NCBI RefSeq assembly: GCF_001995215.1
Contig: NZ_MUXN01000010.1
Location: 1-64,000, forward strand
Reading direction: 5' to 3'
From: Amycolatopsis azurea DSM 43854
GTDB lineage: Bacteria; Actinomycetota; Actinomycetes; Mycobacteriales; Pseudonocardiaceae
Length of the DNA: 64,000 nucleotides
Numbering within the stretch: position 1 is the stretch's first letter; each line of letters begins with the position of its first letter. Shown one piece after another: positions 8,227 to 15,860 of this stretch. Position numbers and translations under genes: made by a program. The notes under the pieces were generated by a model. It saw nothing but the letters and a program-made list of their open reading frames with translations, was not told where the DNA came from and did no database searches.

Positions 8227-9168
8227 TCAGAAAGTCCCGTCGGCGGCGACGGACCGGTCCAGCCAGAGATCCTCCAGAGCCGCCCGGACCTCCGCGCCGC
8301 GAGAAGCGGCCAGCGCGACGGCGCCCAGGTTGTCCTCCAGCTGCGCCATCCGGCTCACCCCGAACAGCACGTTCGCCACCGGACCGTAGGCGAGACAGAA
8401 CGCGATCGCCAGCTGCGAAGCACTCACCCCGAAGTCCCCTGCCACGGCGGCGACTCGCGAGGCGCCGTCCCGGATCGACTCCCGGATCCCACCCATGTCC
8501 GCGCCGATCTTCCGTTCCGGGGTCTTGCCGAGCAGCACACCGCCCTCGAAGATGTCCGACGCCTGCAAAGTCAGCCGACCCGACTCGAAATGCTTGCCGT
8601 AGAACGGGCCTTCCGCCATGGAACGCCGCGCGACGCTGTACTTCAGCTGAGCGAAGGCCGGCTCCGGAAGCCCTTCGGCGGCGGCGAACTCCAGCGCCCG
8701 GTCGAGATCCGGCGCCTGCCAGTTGTTGACGCCCCAGACGTCGAACCTGCCGAGGCGGATCTGTTCGGCGACCTCGGTGACGATCCGCGGGATGTCCGGC
8801 CGTTCGAAGTAGTCGCCGACGACGACGGCTTCCGCGCGGTCGACGCCGACGCGGTCGAACGAGGTCGCGAGCTGCTCGGCGAAACCGGTGTTCGGGTAGT
8901 CCCAGAGCCAGAGTTTCCCGCACAGCTGGTATTCGTCACGCTTGATCCCGGCCGCGCGGACGGCCTCGCCGAAGATGAGGTCCGTGCGCGACTGTTCGGA
9001 ATGCGGCCCCATGTTGTAGTGGGCGACGTCGAACAGCGTGACGCGAGCGTCGATCGCGTGCCGGATCAGGCGCACCGCGTCGTCGAACTCCATGCGGTCC
9101 CAGGTGTTCCAGGATCCCAGGCTCAGCGCCGAAGTGGCGAAGCCCAGTCCGTTCTGCTTCTCGTGCAC
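8227..9168 (-). CDS. Aldo/keto reductase-like protein with atypical active site
   Basis: This 313-aa TIM-barrel protein belongs to the aldo/keto reductase superfamily: TLFDVAHY, LCGKLWLW, GVNNW, and the NADP-side block LKYSVARRS. Asp47, Tyr51 and Lys85 match the catalytic positions, though Asp and Tyr are only four residues apart (five is usual). The expected catalytic His is replaced in VVVGDYFERPD. It is a clear paralogue of the protein at 12414-13373. The GTG at 9168 is chosen because AGAAAGGAAAA lies just upstream; a longer reading would consume that ribosome site. Its promoter region shares the palindrome at 9206-9219. Confidence 0.78.
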   Translation of the reverse strand: MHEKQNGLGFATSALSLGSWNTWDRMEFDDAVRLIRHAIDARVTLFDVAHYNMGPHSEQSRTDLIFGEAVRAAGIKRDEYQLCGKLWLWDYPNTGFAEQLATSFDRVGVDRAEAVVVGDYFERPDIPRIVTEVAEQIRLGRFDVWGVNNWQAPDLDRALEFAAAEGLPEPAFAQLKYSVARRSMAEGPFYGKHFESGRLTLQASDIFEGGVLLGKTPERKIGADMGGIRESIRDGASRVAAVAGDFGVSASQLAIAFCLAYGPVANVLFGVSRMAQLEDNLGAVALAASRGAEVRAALEDLWLDRSVAADGTF

Positions 9169-9205
9169 GAGTTTTCCTTTCTCTGGCAACAGAAACCAGT
9201 TTTAG

Positions 9206-9219
9206 TCTACGATCGTAGA
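9206..9219. promoter_or_regulatory. Perfect operator palindrome abutting the SDR start codon
   Basis: TCTACGATCGTAGA is a perfect 14-bp palindrome ending one base before the SDR ATG. It contains TACGAT (9208-9213), a good actinobacterial -10 (TAnnnT). A bound regulator would therefore occlude the promoter of a probably leaderless SDR mRNA and could also control the leftward reductase gene. Confidence 0.7.
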
Positions 9220-9954
9220 ATGAACAAGAGACTCATCGTGGTGACCGGCGGTGCCAGCGGCATCGGCCGAGGAGTCGCCGAAGCCTTCCAGTCCGCGGGC
9301 GACCGCGTGGTCATCGCCGACGTCGACGCGCGCGCGGCCCACGAACTGGCCGGTGAACTCGGCGCGGAGCACGTGGAACTCGACATCTCCGACCCGGGTT
9401 CGGTCGACGCGGCACTGACGCTGATCACCGAACGGTTCGGCGCGGTGGACGTCCTGGTCAACAACGCCGGCCTCGCCGGGGGCGGCGGACCGTTGGTGGG
9501 ACTGGACATCGGCGTCTTCGACCTGTGCATGCGGGTGAATTTCCGCGGCACCTTCCTGATGACGCGCGCGGTCGGCGCGCACATGCTGGCGGCCGGGACC
9601 CGGGGTGCCATCGTCAACATCACCTCCATCGGCGCCCGGCAGCCGACCCCCGGGCTCGGCCATTACGAGGCCACCAAGGCCGCGGTCGAGGCGCTCACCC
9701 GCTCGGCCGCCCTCGAACTGGCGCCGCACGGCATCCGGGTCAACGCCGTCGCCCCCGGCCCGGTGCTGACCCCGATGACCGCGGGTTTCGCGTCGGACAC
9801 CGCGGCCCGCGCGGCGTGGGAGGCGAGGATTCCCTTGGGAACCATCGCCTCCGTCGCCGACGTGGTGCCGTCAGTCCTGTTCCTCGCCTCCGCCGACGCC
9901 GGCCATCTCACCGGGGTGAGCCTCCAGGTCGACGGCGGGCAACTGCTCACCTGA
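9220..9954 (+). CDS. Short-chain dehydrogenase/reductase (SDR)
   Basis: This classical 244-aa SDR has the cofactor loop TGGASGIG near residue 10, an acidic IADVD after the second strand (favouring NAD over NADP), NNAG, a catalytic Ser in NITSIG and the YxxxK pair in HYEATK. The C-terminal GVSLQVDGGQLLT is typical. It probably oxidises a secondary alcohol to a ketone or the reverse. There is no Shine-Dalgarno: the palindrome with an embedded -10 abuts the ATG, so a leaderless transcript is likely (inference). Its 3' end overlaps the convergent amidohydrolase gene by 84 bp. Confidence 0.88.
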   Translation: MNKRLIVVTGGASGIGRGVAEAFQSAGDRVVIADVDARAAHELAGELGAEHVELDISDPGSVDAALTLITERFGAVDVLVNNAGLAGGGGPLVGLDIGVFDLCMRVNFRGTFLMTRAVGAHMLAAGTRGAIVNITSIGARQPTPGLGHYEATKAAVEALTRSAALELAPHGIRVNAVAPGPVLTPMTAGFASDTAARAAWEARIPLGTIASVADVVPSVLFLASADAGHLTGVSLQVDGGQLLT

Positions 9955-11250
9955 GTACACGACGCGGCCGCCGGACACGGTGAGTTCGACACCGACGTCC
10001 GGCAGGTCCGCGAACCCGACCTCGAGCGGATTCGCCGCCAGCACACAGAAGTCGGCGACGCGGCCCACGGTCAGCGAGCCCTTCCACTCCGCGGCGCCGT
10101 CCTGTTCGGCGGCCGCGACCGTGTAACAACGCAGCAGCCGGGCCATCAGCCCGGAGTCCTTTTCGGACGCTTCCAGCATCCCGGCGGCCGCGGCGACGTG
10201 CACCCGCCAGTCCGGGGTGACCACCGGCGCGTCACTGCTCAAGGTCAGCGGGACGCCCGAGTCCAGCATCTCCGCCAGCGGCCAAGCGCGGGCACCGACC
10301 TCGGCGCCGAGCGCGTCCGCCAGCATTCCCCGCATCGCCACCGCGATCGCGGGCTGCGTGGTCAGGCCGACCCCCACCGCGGCCATCCGCGCCAACTGCT
10401 CCGCCGTGACCAGATCCCCGTGGACCAGGTGATCGCCCCGGCGAAGCGACCCGAGCGCGGCCTCGATACTGCGGTCACCCGTGGCGTGCACGGCGACCAC
10501 CATTCCCGCGTCGTGGGCGAGCCGGATCATCTCGGCGAGGTTGCCCGCGCGATCCGGGTCGTCGTCACCGTCGACGAGGAGCGCGCCGTGCGAACCGTCG
10601 GCGTAGCAATGATGCGTCCAAGCGGACCGCATCGGCGGGATTCCGTCCGCGAAGATCTTCACGCCGGGCACGGTGAGCCACAAAGGATCCGCGTCCGGTG
10701 ACGGTGTCGCCAGCCCATTCCGGAACCCCTCCAGCGAACTCGCGCCGTCGAGCAGACCGAACAGCCGCAGCGCGGTCACCCTCGCGCGCAGAAGTCCTTC
10801 CGCGGCCAGCGACGCGTACTCCTCCAGCACCTCGGCGCCGAAGCAGCCCGTCTCACCCGGGCCCAGGCCGGGCTCGGTGTAGCTCGTGATGCCGAGCGAC
10901 GCGCACAGATCGCCCGCGCGCAGGATCGCGGCCCGTCGTTCGGCGGCGTTCCGCACGGTTTTCTCTTCTCCTCCGGTGAATCCGGCGCCACCGATGAGCG
11001 TGTGCGGCCAGCGGGCACCCAGCCAGGTCGCGTGCAGGTGGGCGTCGTTGATGCCGGGAAGAACGGTTCTCCCCGCCAGGTCGATCACCTCGGTCTCCGG
11101 GCCGATGTGGTCCAAAGCGACGTCGCCGACGGCGACGATCCGGTCGTCGCGCACGGCCATCGCCTGCACGACGGTGCCCGCCGGGTCGAAGGTGAGCACG
11201 GGGCCGCCGCGAACCACGAGTGAAGCGGGGCGAATACGTTGCGACGGCAT
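9871..11250 (-). CDS. YtcJ-like metal-dependent amidohydrolase
   Basis: The 459-aa protein is an amidohydrolase-3 family member. It shows the N-terminal composite sandwich (VLTFDPAG, MAVRDDRIVAVGD, GRTVLPGINDAHLH with the metal-binding HxH), then VVAVHATGDRSIEAAL and HGDLVT supplying further metal ligands, and LSSDAPVV with the catalytic Asp. It should hydrolyse a C-N bond in an amide, carbamate or cyclic amide. The ATG at 11250 follows GGAGGAACC. The last residues are acidic and unusual because the gene runs 84 bp into the convergent SDR gene. It diverges from the alcohol dehydrogenase gene across the palindrome at 11279. Confidence 0.85.
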   Translation of the reverse strand: MPSQRIRPASLVVRGGPVLTFDPAGTVVQAMAVRDDRIVAVGDVALDHIGPETEVIDLAGRTVLPGINDAHLHATWLGARWPHTLIGGAGFTGGEEKTVRNAAERRAAILRAGDLCASLGITSYTEPGLGPGETGCFGAEVLEEYASLAAEGLLRARVTALRLFGLLDGASSLEGFRNGLATPSPDADPLWLTVPGVKIFADGIPPMRSAWTHHCYADGSHGALLVDGDDDPDRAGNLAEMIRLAHDAGMVVAVHATGDRSIEAALGSLRRGDHLVHGDLVTAEQLARMAAVGVGLTTQPAIAVAMRGMLADALGAEVGARAWPLAEMLDSGVPLTLSSDAPVVTPDWRVHVAAAAGMLEASEKDSGLMARLLRCYTVAAAEQDGAAEWKGSLTVGRVADFCVLAANPLEVGFADLPDVGVELTVSGGRVVYSGEQLPAVDLEAHPGEMAGVGGGEEQD

Positions 11251-11278
11251 GGTTCCTCCAGGATCTGGACTTTTTCTC

Positions 11279-11290
11279 CTACGACTGTAG
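11279..11290. promoter_or_regulatory. Operator-like palindrome between amidohydrolase and alcohol dehydrogenase
   Basis: CTACGACTGTAG carries the cluster palindrome core. It overlaps TAGACT at 11288-11293, a TAnnnT-type -10 located six bases before the alcohol dehydrogenase ATG, the same geometry as at the SDR gene. It can control both divergent genes. Confidence 0.62.
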
Positions 11291-11299
11291 ACTAAAAAG

Positions 11300-12403
11300 A
11301 TGGTCAACAGAACCGAAGCGGCGGTGCTCACCGAACACGGCTCCGCGCTCACCTTGCGGGAACTACCGCTGCCGGAAGAGCCGGAACCAGGCGCCGCGCT
11401 GGTCCGGATCACCTGCACCACCTTGTGCGGCACCGACGTGCACATCTGGTCCGGCCAGATGACCTTCCCCGGCATGCTCCCGATGGTGCTGGGCCACGAA
11501 ATGGTCGGCGAGGTGGTGGCCGTCGGACCGGGCACCACCGACACCCTCGGCCGGGCGATCGCCGAGGGCGACCGCATCGGCTGGTCCGAGTCGACCTGCG
11601 GAAAGTGTTACGGCTGCACGATCTTGCGCGAACCGGTCGCCTGCGAGAAGCGCGGATACGGCTTCCTCCAGCGTTCCGACGTCTTCCCGTACGCCACCGG
11701 CGGTCTCGTCCGGTACTGCTACGTGACACCCGGCGCGGCCAAGCTCCTCCTGCCCGACGACGTCAAGGACACCTGGGCCTCGATGTCGGGCTGCGCGGGA
11801 AAGACCGTGCTGCGGGCCGTTTCCCGGTCCGGCGGGATCCGTCCCGGTGCGACGGTCGTCGTCCAGGGCGCCGGCGCACTGGGCGTGTTCGCCACCGCCG
11901 TCGCCCGGATCTCCGGCGCGGGCGACGTGATCACCATCGGCGGCCCCGCCGACCGGCTGGAGACCGCGGAGCGTTTCGGGGCGACGGCGACGATCCCGGT
12001 CGACGGCACCGTCGAAGACCGCGTCGAACGCGTCAAGGAACTCACCGGCGGCCGCGGCGCCGACCACGTCTTCGACTTCGCCGGCGGGCCGACCATCGGT
12101 GAGGAGGCCGTGGCCTTCGCCGCCCAGCGCGGCACGATCGCCATCGTGGGCTCCACCGGCCCCATGCCCTCCCCCGTCGCACTCGGCACGGTGATGGGCA
12201 AGGAACTCACGGTCGTCGGGTCGCTCAACGGCGACATCGCCGACTACCACCGCTCGGTGGACTTCTTCCGCACGTTCGCCGATCGGCTGCCCTGGGACGA
12301 CCTGTTCAGCGCGCCCGTCGGGCTTTCCGAAGCGTCCAAGAGCGTCGAGTCGATGTCGCGGCTCGGCGAGCTCAAAGCCGTCATCGATCCCCGCCTTCCC
12401 TAG
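11300..12403 (+). CDS. Zinc-dependent medium-chain alcohol dehydrogenase
   Basis: This 367-aa MDR enzyme oxidises an alcohol with NAD(P). Catalytic-zinc ligands lie in TTLCGTDVH and GHEMVGEV. The structural zinc site is the four cysteines of TCGKCYGC plus VACEK (spacing 2-2-7). The Rossmann loop reads VVQGAGALGVFA. The segment GSLNGDIADYHRSVDFF is typical of threonine/sorbitol dehydrogenase-like members, so a polyol or short secondary alcohol is possible. The ATG at 11300 has no clear ribosome site, and TAGACT six bases upstream suggests a leaderless mRNA. The reductase-like gene follows after 10 bp and is probably cotranscribed. Confidence 0.9.
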   Translation: MVNRTEAAVLTEHGSALTLRELPLPEEPEPGAALVRITCTTLCGTDVHIWSGQMTFPGMLPMVLGHEMVGEVVAVGPGTTDTLGRAIAEGDRIGWSESTCGKCYGCTILREPVACEKRGYGFLQRSDVFPYATGGLVRYCYVTPGAAKLLLPDDVKDTWASMSGCAGKTVLRAVSRSGGIRPGATVVVQGAGALGVFATAVARISGAGDVITIGGPADRLETAERFGATATIPVDGTVEDRVERVKELTGGRGADHVFDFAGGPTIGEEAVAFAAQRGTIAIVGSTGPMPSPVALGTVMGKELTVVGSLNGDIADYHRSVDFFRTFADRLPWDDLFSAPVGLSEASKSVESMSRLGELKAVIDPRLP

Positions 12404-12413
12404 GAGACCTTGA

Positions 12414-13373
12414 ATGTCCGTCATCCCGCAGCGCCGCATCGGCCGCGACGGCCCGCTCACCGGCGTGCTCTCGCTCGGCTCCTGGCACACCTACGACCGG
12501 ATGGACTTCCGCGAGGCGGTGAACCTCGTCCGCACGGCCGTCGATTCCGGAATCACGCTCTTCGACGTCGGCGTCTACGGATTCCCCGGCGCCACCCCGG
12601 TCTACACCGACGTGTTGTTCTCCGCCATGGTCCGCGCGGCGGGGCTCCGACGGGAGGACTACCTGCTCTCGGCCAAGCTCTGGCTGGAGGGCTACCCGGA
12701 GCACAACCTCCGCGACCAACTGGACAACGCGTTGTTCCGCGCGGGCGTCGAGCACGCGGATCTGGTGGTGCTGGGCGATCTCCGGCGCGACGACACCGAT
12801 CTGCACCGCCTGGTGCTGGATCTGAACGAACTCCGCGAGGCCGGGCTCATCCGGCACTGGGGCGTGAACAACTGGTCGGCGACCACGATCCAGGCCCTGC
12901 ACGACTTCGCCGCGGCGGAAAACGTACCCGGCCCCGCCATCGCGCAGCTGAAGTACAGCGTCGCCCGCCGGTCCATTCCGGACGGTGAGCCGTTCAAGAA
13001 GGTGTTCGGCGAACTCGGCGTGACGCTCCAGTCTTCGGACATCTTCGAAGGCGGCGTCCTGCTGGGCAAGAACAGCGGCGCCCGCCAAGTCGGCCGCGAC
13101 CCGGGCGACATCCGGGAGCGCATCGCCGCCTCCGCCCCGGAACTGGCGAAGATCGCGACCGAACTCGGTGCGACGCCCGCCCAGCTGTGCCTGGCCTTCA
13201 CCCTCACCCACCCGGCCAACACGACCACGCTCTTCGGCGCGACCAGCACCGAGCAGCTGAAGGACAACCTGGGCGCCGTCGACCTCGTCGAGCGCGTCGG
13301 CGCGGAAGAACTCCGCGCCCTCGTCGAGCCGCACTGGGCGGACCGGGACATCGTCGACCCGGAGGGACCGTGA
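12414..13373 (+). CDS. Aldo/keto reductase-like protein, paralogue of the 8227-9168 gene
   Basis: The 319-aa protein resembles its paralogue along its length (shared LQ-SDIFEGGVLLGK, QLKYSVARRS, GVNNW, and LGSWxTxDRM motifs). Asp51, Tyr55 and Lys88 are in place with the same short Asp-Tyr spacing, and the catalytic His is again absent (VVLGDLRRDD, positions 121-122). NADPH contacts such as LFGATSTEQLKDNL are retained. Both copies may be true reductases with a shifted acid, or a diverged subfamily acting on a different reaction. The ATG follows AGGAGACCTTG. It overlaps the next esterase by 4 bp (GTGA), so the operon continues. Confidence 0.8.
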   Translation: MSVIPQRRIGRDGPLTGVLSLGSWHTYDRMDFREAVNLVRTAVDSGITLFDVGVYGFPGATPVYTDVLFSAMVRAAGLRREDYLLSAKLWLEGYPEHNLRDQLDNALFRAGVEHADLVVLGDLRRDDTDLHRLVLDLNELREAGLIRHWGVNNWSATTIQALHDFAAAENVPGPAIAQLKYSVARRSIPDGEPFKKVFGELGVTLQSSDIFEGGVLLGKNSGARQVGRDPGDIRERIAASAPELAKIATELGATPAQLCLAFTLTHPANTTTLFGATSTEQLKDNLGAVDLVERVGAEELRALVEPHWADRDIVDPEGP

Positions 13374-14293
13374 CGGCCTTCGACCCCGAACTCGCCGAGG
13401 CGCTGAAGGACCTGCCGTCCGGGCCGCCGTTGAGTGCCGAGTCGCTGGCGGGGATGCGGCAGGCCATGGCCGAGATGAACCTGAGCTGTGCCGAGGCGAT
13501 CGGCGACCGGGATCTCGTGTGGGAGGACCGCGAGGTCCCCGGCACCGACGTGGTCGTCACCGTCGTCAAACCCCGGGACGCCCGGGGCGCGCCGGGGTTC
13601 TACAACATCCACGGCGGTGGCATGGTGCTGGACAACCGGTTCGCCGACCTGCCGCGGATGGTCGCGATGGTCGAGGAATTCGGTTTTGTCGCGGTGACCG
13701 TGGACTACCGGCTCGCTCCCGAACATTCGCATCCGGCACCGCTGGAAGACTGCTACGCGGGCCTGACCTGGATGGTCGAGAACGCCGCCGAACTCGGCTT
13801 CGACCCCGCCAGGCTGATCGTCGGCGGCGGTAGCGCGGGTGGTGGGCTCAGCGCGGGAATCGCCCTGCTGGCCCGGGATCGCGGCGGACCGGCGCTGGCT
13901 GGTCAGCTGCTGCTGTGCCCGATGATCGACAGCCGCAACGACTCACCGTCCACAATGGAGTTCGCCGAACGCGGCGTGTGGGGCCGGGAAGCGAACGAGT
14001 TCGGCTGGCGATCCCTCCTGAACGGCCAGACGTCGCCGTACGCGGTCCCGTCGACCGCGGAGGATCTCACCGGGCTCCCGCCCGCCTTCATCGAGGTCGG
14101 CGCGGCCGAGATCTTCCGTGACGAGGACGTCGACTACGCGCGGCGCCTCTGGCAGGCGGGCGTGCCCACCGAACTGCACGTCTGGGCGGGCGCGTATCAC
14201 GGTTTCGACCGGTTCGCCCCGGACAGCGAGGTGGCCCGGGCGGCGCGCGCCACCCGGGCCTCCTGGCTGCGCCGCACTATCGGCCGAGCATGA
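13370..14293 (+). CDS. Second HSL-family alpha/beta hydrolase
   Basis: The 307-aa esterase-like protein has HGGG in NIHGGGMVLD, VTVDYRLAPEHSHPAPLEDCYAGL, nucleophile motif GGGSAGGG, FRDEDVDYARRL near the acid site and YHGFD supplying the His. It differs from the esterase at 67-1002 but belongs to the same family, so the cluster holds two HSL enzymes. The GTG start overlaps the reductase stop. Its 3' end overlaps the convergent GMC gene by 17 bp. The substrate is unknown; an ester or lactone intermediate is plausible. Confidence 0.87.
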   Translation: MTAFDPELAEALKDLPSGPPLSAESLAGMRQAMAEMNLSCAEAIGDRDLVWEDREVPGTDVVVTVVKPRDARGAPGFYNIHGGGMVLDNRFADLPRMVAMVEEFGFVAVTVDYRLAPEHSHPAPLEDCYAGLTWMVENAAELGFDPARLIVGGGSAGGGLSAGIALLARDRGGPALAGQLLLCPMIDSRNDSPSTMEFAERGVWGREANEFGWRSLLNGQTSPYAVPSTAEDLTGLPPAFIEVGAAEIFRDEDVDYARRLWQAGVPTELHVWAGAYHGFDRFAPDSEVARAARATRASWLRRTIGRA

Positions 14294-15722
14294 ACCGAGC
14301 GGCCTGCTCGCCGACCAGCACCGCCGGCGCGTTGGTGTTGCCCGTGGTTACCCGCGGCAGCACCGACGCGTCGGCGACGCGGAGCCCGCTCAGCCCGTGA
14401 ACCGCGAGCTCCGGGCCGACCACGGAGTCGGCGTCGGTGCCCATCCGGCAGGTCCCGACCTGGTGGTGATAGGTGATGGCGGTCCGCCGGACGTACTCAC
14501 GGACGTCGGTGTCGGGCCCAGGGTAGAGCTCGCGGGCACCCCAGTCCTCGGCCAGCGCCGCCGCCCGGCCGATCTCCCGGCACTGCTCCACCGACGCGAC
14601 CAGGCTCTCGAAGTCGGCCGGGTCCTCCAGCGCGGCGAGGTCGATCAGCGGCTCGTCGAGCGGGCTCGGTCCCGAAAGCCGCAGACTCCCCCGACTGCGC
14701 GGCGTGACCATGCCCGCCATCAGCGAGAACCCGGTCTCCGGACCGGTCATCCACTCCTCGTACATCGGCACGCTGAAGTGGATCGGCTGGGTGTCCGGCA
14801 CCGCCAGCCCGGGACGGCTGCGCCAGAACAGATGCGTCTGCGTGACCGAGCGGCCGGGCGCGGGCGGGTCGACCTGACGACGGTCGGTCGCGAAGATGAC
14901 CGGCGACAGCAGATGGTCGTGCAGGTTCTTGCCGACCCCTGGCAGTTCGGCGACGACGTCGATGCCGTGCACTTCCAGTTCGTCGACCGGGCCGACACCG
15001 CTGCGCAGCAGGATCGCCGGTGACGCCAGCGCGCCCGCGGCGAGCACGACCTCGTCGGCGAACACCTTCCGCAGTTCGCCGTCGACCTCGGCGAGCACGC
15101 CGGTCACCTTGTCGCCCTCGATGAGCAACCGGTGCACGAGCGCTCCCGTGTGGACGGTCATCCGCTCGGCGGCGGGCTGCCCGTAGGCGAGCCACGTGTT
15201 GAGCCGTTTGCCGCCCCGGGTGGTCACGCGCTGCACCGAGACACCGTCGAGCTCGTCGCCGTTGTAGTCCGGGTTGAACGGCAGGCCGATCTGCACGGCA
15301 GCATCCACAATGGACTGCTGGATCGGGTGCAGCGGCTCGTTCGGCACGACGTCGAGCAGATCCTTTTCGATCCGTTCGAACACCGGGCGCACGTCGTCCC
15401 ACCGCCAGCCGGGCAGATCCCAGCCGTCGTAGTCGGCGGGGGCGCCGCGCACCCAGATCATCGCGTTCAGCGAATGCGACCCGCCGAGCACCTTGCCGCG
15501 CGGCAGATGCAACCGCCGGTTCGCCGCGTGCGGCTGCGGCACGGTGTAGTAGTCCCAGTCCTCCGGGCCGTGCCACAGCTCCCCCGCCCGCGAAGGGTCG
15601 TGGATGGCCGGGTTGGTGTCCGGCCCGCCCGCTTCGAGCAGGGTGACCCATGCCCCGGAGTCGGCCAGTCTCCTGGCGACCACCGAACCGGCCGAACCCG
15701 CTCCCACCACGATGACGTCCAT
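14277..15722 (-). CDS. GMC-family FAD-dependent alcohol oxidoreductase
   Basis: The 481-aa flavoprotein resembles choline dehydrogenase and aryl-alcohol/sugar oxidases. The FAD-binding loop GAGSAGSVVA lies near residue 8 and is followed by LLEAGG. GMC signature 1 is LPRGKVLGGSHSLNAMIWVRG, signature 2 includes AGALASPAILLRSGVG. The catalytic His is in TYHHQVGTCRMG (about residue 419) and the terminal block GNTNAPAVLVGE closes the fold. The ATG at 15722 follows TGGAGGG; longer readings lack family sequence. It should oxidise a primary alcohol to the aldehyde used by the divergent aldehyde dehydrogenase. No CTAC-N4-GTAG site is visible in its 138-bp upstream region. Confidence 0.92.
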   Translation of the reverse strand: MDVIVVGAGSAGSVVARRLADSGAWVTLLEAGGPDTNPAIHDPSRAGELWHGPEDWDYYTVPQPHAANRRLHLPRGKVLGGSHSLNAMIWVRGAPADYDGWDLPGWRWDDVRPVFERIEKDLLDVVPNEPLHPIQQSIVDAAVQIGLPFNPDYNGDELDGVSVQRVTTRGGKRLNTWLAYGQPAAERMTVHTGALVHRLLIEGDKVTGVLAEVDGELRKVFADEVVLAAGALASPAILLRSGVGPVDELEVHGIDVVAELPGVGKNLHDHLLSPVIFATDRRQVDPPAPGRSVTQTHLFWRSRPGLAVPDTQPIHFSVPMYEEWMTGPETGFSLMAGMVTPRSRGSLRLSGPSPLDEPLIDLAALEDPADFESLVASVEQCREIGRAAALAEDWGARELYPGPDTDVREYVRRTAITYHHQVGTCRMGTDADSVVGPELAVHGLSGLRVADASVLPRVTTGNTNAPAVLVGEQAARFMLGR

Positions 15723-15860
15723 GCCCTCCACCCTCGCAAGGCTCGACGAGGTCCGGCGGATTCGGTTCGCTGGCCGACAATCGGCGTGCCCTGGCGGGCA
15801 AGACCGGGGGCCTCCCGGCGCCCGATACTCGATCACACACCGGTCGAGGAGGAGCTAGCC

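Noticed and set aside
6051..8923. Long leftward proteins opposite the permease and hydrolase genes
   Set aside because: His/Arg/Asp-rich antisense translations with no domain; the sense strand carries clear family motifs.
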